NCBI RefSeq assembly: GCF_902459465.1
Contig: NW_022985820.1
Span: 82,501-146,500, forward strand
DNA: 64,000 bases
Direction: 5' to 3'
DNA from: Asterias rubens
Taxonomy: Eukaryota > Echinodermata > Asteroidea > Forcipulatida > Asteriidae
Shown: one piece after another, positions 58,641-64,000 of the stretch
How positions within the stretch are numbered: position 1 is the stretch's first letter
Layout: each line of letters opens with the position of its first letter
Translations under genes and position numbers: made by a program
Notes under the pieces: generated by a model
The model's database searches: none
Seen by the model: the letters and a program-made list of their open reading frames with translations, nothing else
Told to the model about the DNA's origin: nothing

Positions 58641-58729
58641 TCTTGATACTTGTAAGTTAAAAGTATCGTCCCCTGAAGGTGATCCTTTGGCTGCCATTTC
58701 CCAGGTTTTATCATAAACTTGGTTATTAT

Positions 58730-58950
58730 CAGTGTTGTAGCTAGATCAATTTTAGTGGTGGGCTCCAAATCCAATTTGGTCTGCCAAGGGCAAGCGGTTC
58801 CATATAATTATTCATGTTTAGTAATTGGGCCCTCTTTGCTAAAGTGTAATCTGGGTGCAATCTGTGTCGGACAGCACAATGTATTTTGCTCAAAGTGCTG
58901 GGCAAAATTGTGAGTTCTGGGCACCACCCACTGTGGCTACACCACTGGGT
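58730..58950. repeat. MITE-like inverted repeat
   Basis: The left end, CAGTGTTGTAGCTAGA, is approximately complementary to the right end, GTGGCTACACCACTG, and the next blocks also pair (GTGGGCTCCAAATCC with GAGTTCTGGGCACCACCC). About 220 bp with no coding content, in the last visible intron of the RBM4-like gene. Confidence 0.5.
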
Positions 58951-59203
58951 ATGATCCCTGGCCACTCGACAGTCTTAGTGTATGGTAATGATGAAAATCT
59001 TATCTTTTGCTACTACTACCGTCTGAGTGTAGACAATGATAATCCAAGATTTCTGAACCGCGCTTTAGTTCAATGCAGGATTGAATTTACTTCTTATGTT
59101 GTCTTCATTTCCAGTGAATGGTTTTCAAATCAGTATTTCCCTTTTGCCAGGTTGTATTTCGATGTTTGTGCAATTACGCTATTATTAAACTCAGCTAAAC
59201 TAA

Positions 59204-59703
59204 NNNNNNNNNNNNNNNNNNNNNNNNNNNNNNNNNNNNNNNNNNNNNNNNNNNNNNNNNNNNNNNNNNNNNNNNNNNNNNNNNNNNNNNNNNNNNNNNN
59301 NNNNNNNNNNNNNNNNNNNNNNNNNNNNNNNNNNNNNNNNNNNNNNNNNNNNNNNNNNNNNNNNNNNNNNNNNNNNNNNNNNNNNNNNNNNNNNNNNNNN
59401 NNNNNNNNNNNNNNNNNNNNNNNNNNNNNNNNNNNNNNNNNNNNNNNNNNNNNNNNNNNNNNNNNNNNNNNNNNNNNNNNNNNNNNNNNNNNNNNNNNNN
59501 NNNNNNNNNNNNNNNNNNNNNNNNNNNNNNNNNNNNNNNNNNNNNNNNNNNNNNNNNNNNNNNNNNNNNNNNNNNNNNNNNNNNNNNNNNNNNNNNNNNN
59601 NNNNNNNNNNNNNNNNNNNNNNNNNNNNNNNNNNNNNNNNNNNNNNNNNNNNNNNNNNNNNNNNNNNNNNNNNNNNNNNNNNNNNNNNNNNNNNNNNNNN
59701 NNN
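59204..59703. other. Assembly gap, exactly 500 N
   Basis: A run of 500 N. The round number suggests a placeholder and not a measured distance. The remaining RBM4-like exons would be expected on its left side. The sequence to its right restarts inside UTP25 intron 5, already present at 48667. Confidence 0.99.
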
Positions 59704-62433
59704 AATCTGAATGGATTAGGGGGAAATGCATAAGGGAAATAAATGCATGAATTTGGATGCATGTTTTTGAAATGGAAGAAATTTTTACTGCAATTGGCCG
59801 GAAAATGTTATTGTTATTGTTGTTGGTTATTCAACCTTACCTTTCAGTTGTGTTTCAGTATTTACTTCTTCTTCATCCTTATTTCCATCCTCCTCATCAC
59901 TAGCAACTTCCTCCTCCTCCTCATCACTAGCAACTTCCTCCTCCTCCTCATTATCACCATCTTCATCTTCATCTTCTTCATCTTCAACTTCTACATTTTC
60001 TTCTAACTGACGTCCATTTTTCTTATCTAGCGAGATCTGTGTGGAATCCTCATCTGTATATATAAAATAAATACCAGAATTACTAAGTAAACTTAATTCA
60101 ATATTCACAAAATTTGCTAAGACAAAGGACAACATAGTTTTTGGAAGAGTAATCTTAGTCGCATCATATAGTTTTTGATTAATAATAAACCATAAAACCA
60201 ATTTCATCAAATTCATTTGATCACATTTCAGTCCAAAGAATGAAAACAGTTTTTGTTTTGTCAGGACTTTTGTTTTCATTCATTCTTAGTTGTTTTGATT
60301 ACGGCAATCAAATTAAGCAACAGTGTTTTGTTTCATTCAAAAGCTATTTTCTTGACAGAGTAGATTCAACTCAATCTCCCATCCCTCTCCCTTGCAAGAA
60401 AACCATAAATCAATCAAACAAACAAACACGAAAGAAGAAAAAAAGGGGGAAAAAAAAAAATTAAAAAAGAAAAAAACACACATCTTAAAGGCATACCCTC
60501 ATCTTCAATAATGTCAGATTCAGCATCTTCCTCATCAATGTCTTCTTCATCAAACTCCTCCTCATCTTCATCTTCATCAGATACATCGTCTTCCTCATCT
60601 TAGAAAAACAAAAACAACAACAAGTAAGATTTGAAGCCATGCATGGTGGAAGTATAACTAAGAGAAGTTTGCTGTAACACCAAGTGAACATCACTTTTGA
60701 GAAGCGTTGCTTCTGAAAAAAACCGGTGGCTAACAACTCTACAACAGCAACAAGATGGATTTAAACCTTTGCATGGTGGGTGAGGTTTACAGACCTCTGT
60801 ATTGGTTCTGAAAACTCTTGATTTGAAGTGGTTAGAGTTGTCAACCACCGGTTCTTTTCAGAACCAAAACTACTACTCAACAGAGATTTTCACATGGTGC
60901 TGCTGCAAAACTCACCTAAAAAGAGTTGAAAAAAATGTGCTTGTAAAATCATGTGTTTAATTAAAACTGTATACTAATTTTCATTAATTTGCAAAAAGCA
61001 CAACAATTCTATGCAAAGCCAGGGCTTGAAATACCCACTGGTCCAATGATGGACAGAGTCTAGTAATTTCAGCAAGAGGTCAGTAACTGATCAAGTAATG
61101 CAGCCTCAGGTTCTTTCAAACACAGTATACAAGTCAAAAGCTTCTCCTAAATGTTCATCAAATTTTAGAAATAAATATATTTGGCCTTGTTAACATAGTC
61201 AAGAACACAAGGCATATTGTCTAGTTGGCATTGAAGGCAAGATAGCAAAGGTTTGCTGAACTATCTATTGGTCAAAGACTGCAAGAGGAGTTTACAATAA
61301 ACCCGAGACTTACCAGAATATTGATTTGCTGCAGATGAACCAAGAGTAGAGAGAAGTTGTTCGTAAGCTGAAGGTTCTTGTTCTATACTGCTTTCTGAAC
61401 TGTAACCTTCCTGCCATACACAAACAGCATCAGATAAGAGATAAAGAGACATATTATAAGAAATAGTATTAGCAAACTGATTACCAACCAAAAGGACCTA
61501 TGGTATAAATGCGAAAAATAGTTAATGACAGGCCTTCAAGAAAGACTCTGCAAGAGACACAAAACTTAAAGAGAGTGGTGAGGGCGTTAACGTACATTTA
61601 AAACCAACAACCTTCACAAATCCACCAAAATCTGGTAGAACCAGAAAGATTTACCAGATAATCAAAATCTTATTGTACCTCATGCTGTCATCTTGGTTTC
61701 CTTTGGTGTCATAAGATTCATTTGCAGAGGCGTTCTGTTGATAGAAAGCAGTAAAGTTTGTATTGAAATAACTTTGTAGTTTACCTTTAAGGCCTTTCCA
61801 AATATTATCAAGATGGGGGGGGGCATTTTCGTTTTAAAACAACAAATATAAGTGACTACCTCTACAAAAAAGAGTAGCTTGTCGCACAACCCACTTTCCA
61901 GAACAGGGCTGTTGAGTGATGGTTTTATGCTTCTTTAAGGTCAATATTTCACATTTTCTGAAATAAAAACTTTGTTTTTGATTGATAAAGGTGAATAAAA
62001 CATGTTATTTTTGGTCATCCCTTAGACATCAACAGGTGATTTTTTTTTTATTAACAGGCTGTTTCCCCAGTCTTGGTTATTTCAGATTATGACATAATCT
62101 ATTTTTCAAAAGGTCATAACTTTTGAACAAAACATCAAACAAGTGTGTAAGATGTCAAAATAAAGCTTGTTCTACCTCCATGGTTGTATGCTCTTTTCAG
62201 CCATGTACACGTACGTATAAAGCCTAATAAGTAAATTTTTCCCCTGTGAGTGTGACTCATTTTCTTCTTTTATATGAACACTGATGAATGAATACGATTT
62301 TAATTTGAGAAAATTGCTGTGAAAGTGCACATGGCCATGCATGTGTTGGCCAAAATGACAAGAAGGCAAGTAAGTGTACATGTAAATATTTCTTTGCAAG
62401 ATGAAAAACATAATGGGTGGAGCTACGTGACTC

Positions 62434-62525
62434 CTCCTAGAACTATTTCGGTTTCGTCCGCTATTGTCTCCCGTAAGGGTTAGGGTTGGAGACGATAGCG
62501 GACAAAACCGAAATAGTTCTAGGAG
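62434..62525. repeat. Hairpin in copy B
   Basis: Same inverted-arm structure as 51432-51523, including the GGGTTAGGG loop. Confidence 0.85.
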
Positions 62526-62884
62526 TAGAGCTACATCATCTGGTTATCCATTATAGATTATTGGAGTCGCTACTGGATCGACTGTCATAGTGTCAATCAT
62601 CAATGAATAAGAACCTGCCGAGGTAAATTGTGAAGGAAGTCTTTGATCTAGGACAATGTCTAGGACAAGTTGGTACCTTTGGTTATTAAACATATTGGAA
62701 TTAATATTAGTATAATATTAATAAAAATAAAACCAACTAACTAAATGTAAAATTTAAAAAGGGAACATATTTTTATATTTTTTGGGTGTGATCCCTGGCT
62801 ACACGTACAGTTTAACGGTTGTATGGCTTCTGACTGGCACGCCCGAACAAAGATATTGACAAAATAGGGACACCGCCAACATAG

Positions 62885-62956
62885 GGCTAGATAGCTCAGT
62901 TGGTAGAGCGCGGCACGTTAATCCAGAGGTCGTTGGTTCAAATCCCACTCATAGTC
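62885..62956 (+). mobile_element. tRNA-like core of a dispersed element, in copy B
   Basis: Identical in arrangement to 51883-51954, as part of the duplicated block. It is not an independent insertion. Confidence 0.7.
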
Positions 62957-64000
62957 AATTCTTTGTTCAACCCCAAAAATCATATTTTTATAAAAAATAC
63001 ACAAAACAATTGTTAATGTTAGCAATTAGGTTTCCCTTTTTATAATTTTAATATTCTACCACAATATAATACGCCTAGATACATGATGATCGTGTTTAAT
63101 TTGCAAACAAAATTTAATAATTGTAAATGTGTCGGAAATGAACGGCTTACCCATGACTACCTGCATATATTTTTTTAGCTCCACCTGTTTTTTCTTTCGT
63201 TTACTTTTTTACTTATCGCTTGAAGATCAATCTTTCTTCTCTTTTTAACATGATGTTTCCCATGTTTTCGACGCTTGTTCCCTTTCATTTCATGTAAATT
63301 TTTTAAATGGCTGCTGTCAGCACGTCAGTTTCTTTTTAATTTCAGTTTAAAATTTGCGCACATGTGTTTTTCACGTTTTTCGGGGTTCTCGCATCACCAT
63401 CAACAACTAGCGACTGAAGTACACGTTTTTTTTTTAAAACAGAGTGACACACGAACTGCACGTTTTAAACAGCTTTATTTTAGTTGCCTTCATAAGAAAC
63501 AAGATAATTGATTGGGTCTTACCTAGCGACGCTGAAACATTGTCCAATCATATTTCAGCTACCGAACGAACTCATTATTTAACTGGTGCACTGACAACTC
63601 AGAGTTTTCTTACTGTGTTTATATATGTAAAGAGCACCAGTGAAAAATGCCCACGCTGAAATTGCAATTTGCGACTTTGTGATGCTGGCTGGACACTAGA
63701 CTTTGATTCTGTCGGATTTTTGAGGTAAAATTACTATTTATTGCACGCTATTTACAATAATAAAAAATATTCCATAAAGTTGTTAAACTCTATGCTTTCC
63801 AAACGACTCGCAATAACCTTAGAAAATGAGTAGAAAATGAGTCGCAAATTAGCAATTCTTCAGAATATATTTCTGCATCCCTTTGCATGCGGCATCGATC
63901 ATGCATTATGGCGTTTGTTTGGCATGCATTTCATTCACTGGGTTTGGGGGCGGGGAAAACGTGAGTTGGGGGGGGAGGTAGTTTTTGAAATAAACGTTTT

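Larger units (their letters stand above)
59841..63288 (-). pseudogene. UTP25: Duplicate UTP25 exons 1-5, frame-damaged
   Basis: Second copy of the first five UTP25 exons: 63151-63288, 61679-61734, 61314-61410, 60497-60598, 59841-60053. Exon 1 is one base longer (T run GTTTTTTCT). Exon 2 is five bases shorter (one base in CCTCTGCAAATG, four in the CAAGATGACAGCATGAG region), so the reading frame is lost. Exon 5 lacks one 27-bp EEEEEVASD unit but keeps phase. Exons 3 and 4 keep their full length and splice sites. All later exons are absent. An alternative haplotype with base-calling errors explains this as well as a true partial gene duplicate. Confidence 0.85.
59704..64000. repeat. Segmental duplication, copy B
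   Basis: Direct repeat of 48667-53002 running to the window end. Introns, exons, hairpin, tRNA-like element and promoter region are all in the same order. Differences are single-base indels in A, T and G runs, sparse substitutions, a 27-bp deletion in the acidic coding repeat and small indels in exon 2. Noncoding and coding DNA are equally similar, as expected for two alleles placed side by side by the assembler. Confidence 0.97.

Noticed and set aside
58855..59762. Long frames spanning the N gap
   Set aside because: Open only because N codons are not read as stops.

Overview
This is animal nuclear DNA: AT-rich, with split genes, GT-AG introns, LINE remnants, many palindromic MITE-like repeats and a 500-base run of N. 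Gene content and repeat style fit an invertebrate deuterostome, most likely an echinoderm and perhaps a sea star. That placement is inferred from remembered repeat families and was not tested. No bacterial or CRISPR features were seen.

Three protein-coding genes could be rebuilt exon by exon. (1) TMEM62, + strand, 7785-31111, 14 exons, 667 aa: a calcineurin-like metallophosphoesterase domain followed by membrane segments. (2) UTP25 (DIEXF/def), - strand, 52285 down to 35976, 20 exons, 774 aa: a nucleolar small-subunit-processome factor, convergent with TMEM62. (3) An RBM4/lark-like RNA-binding protein, + strand, 56252-58454, with two RRMs and a CCHC knuckle; its 3' part is lost before the N gap. 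UTP25 and the RBM4-like gene are head to head and may share a promoter region near 52290-52650. A possible small cysteine-rich secreted-protein exon lies between TMEM62 and UTP25 (35011-35291).

Layout: 1-7784 has no gene I can support, but holds short palindromes and a 98-bp tandem duplication. 7785-31111 is TMEM62, whose introns are inflated by three tandem arrays: 30 x 83 bp, about 12 x 39 bp and about 154 x 41 bp. A fourth array (23 bp) follows its stop codon. 31112-35975 is intergenic, with a tRNA-cored repeat and MITEs. 35976-52285 is UTP25, with a LINE fragment and MITEs in its introns. 52286-59203 is the RBM4-like gene, with a 2.2-kb terminal-inverted-repeat element and a second LINE fragment in its first intron. 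59204-59703 is the gap. 59704-64000 repeats 48667-53002 almost exactly and carries a frame-damaged copy of UTP25 exons 1-5, most simply an uncollapsed second haplotype.

The most unusual signal is in TMEM62. Two unrelated minisatellites in consecutive introns each start at, or contain, the authentic 5' splice site, so donor sites are tandemly multiplied. The 83-bp array copies 52 nt of coding exon plus the donor 30 times, almost without divergence. Other points of interest are a higher-order structure in the 41-bp array, a tRNA-like core flanked by inverted arms, a TIR element containing opposed minisatellites, and coding-repeat length variation between the two UTP25 copies.
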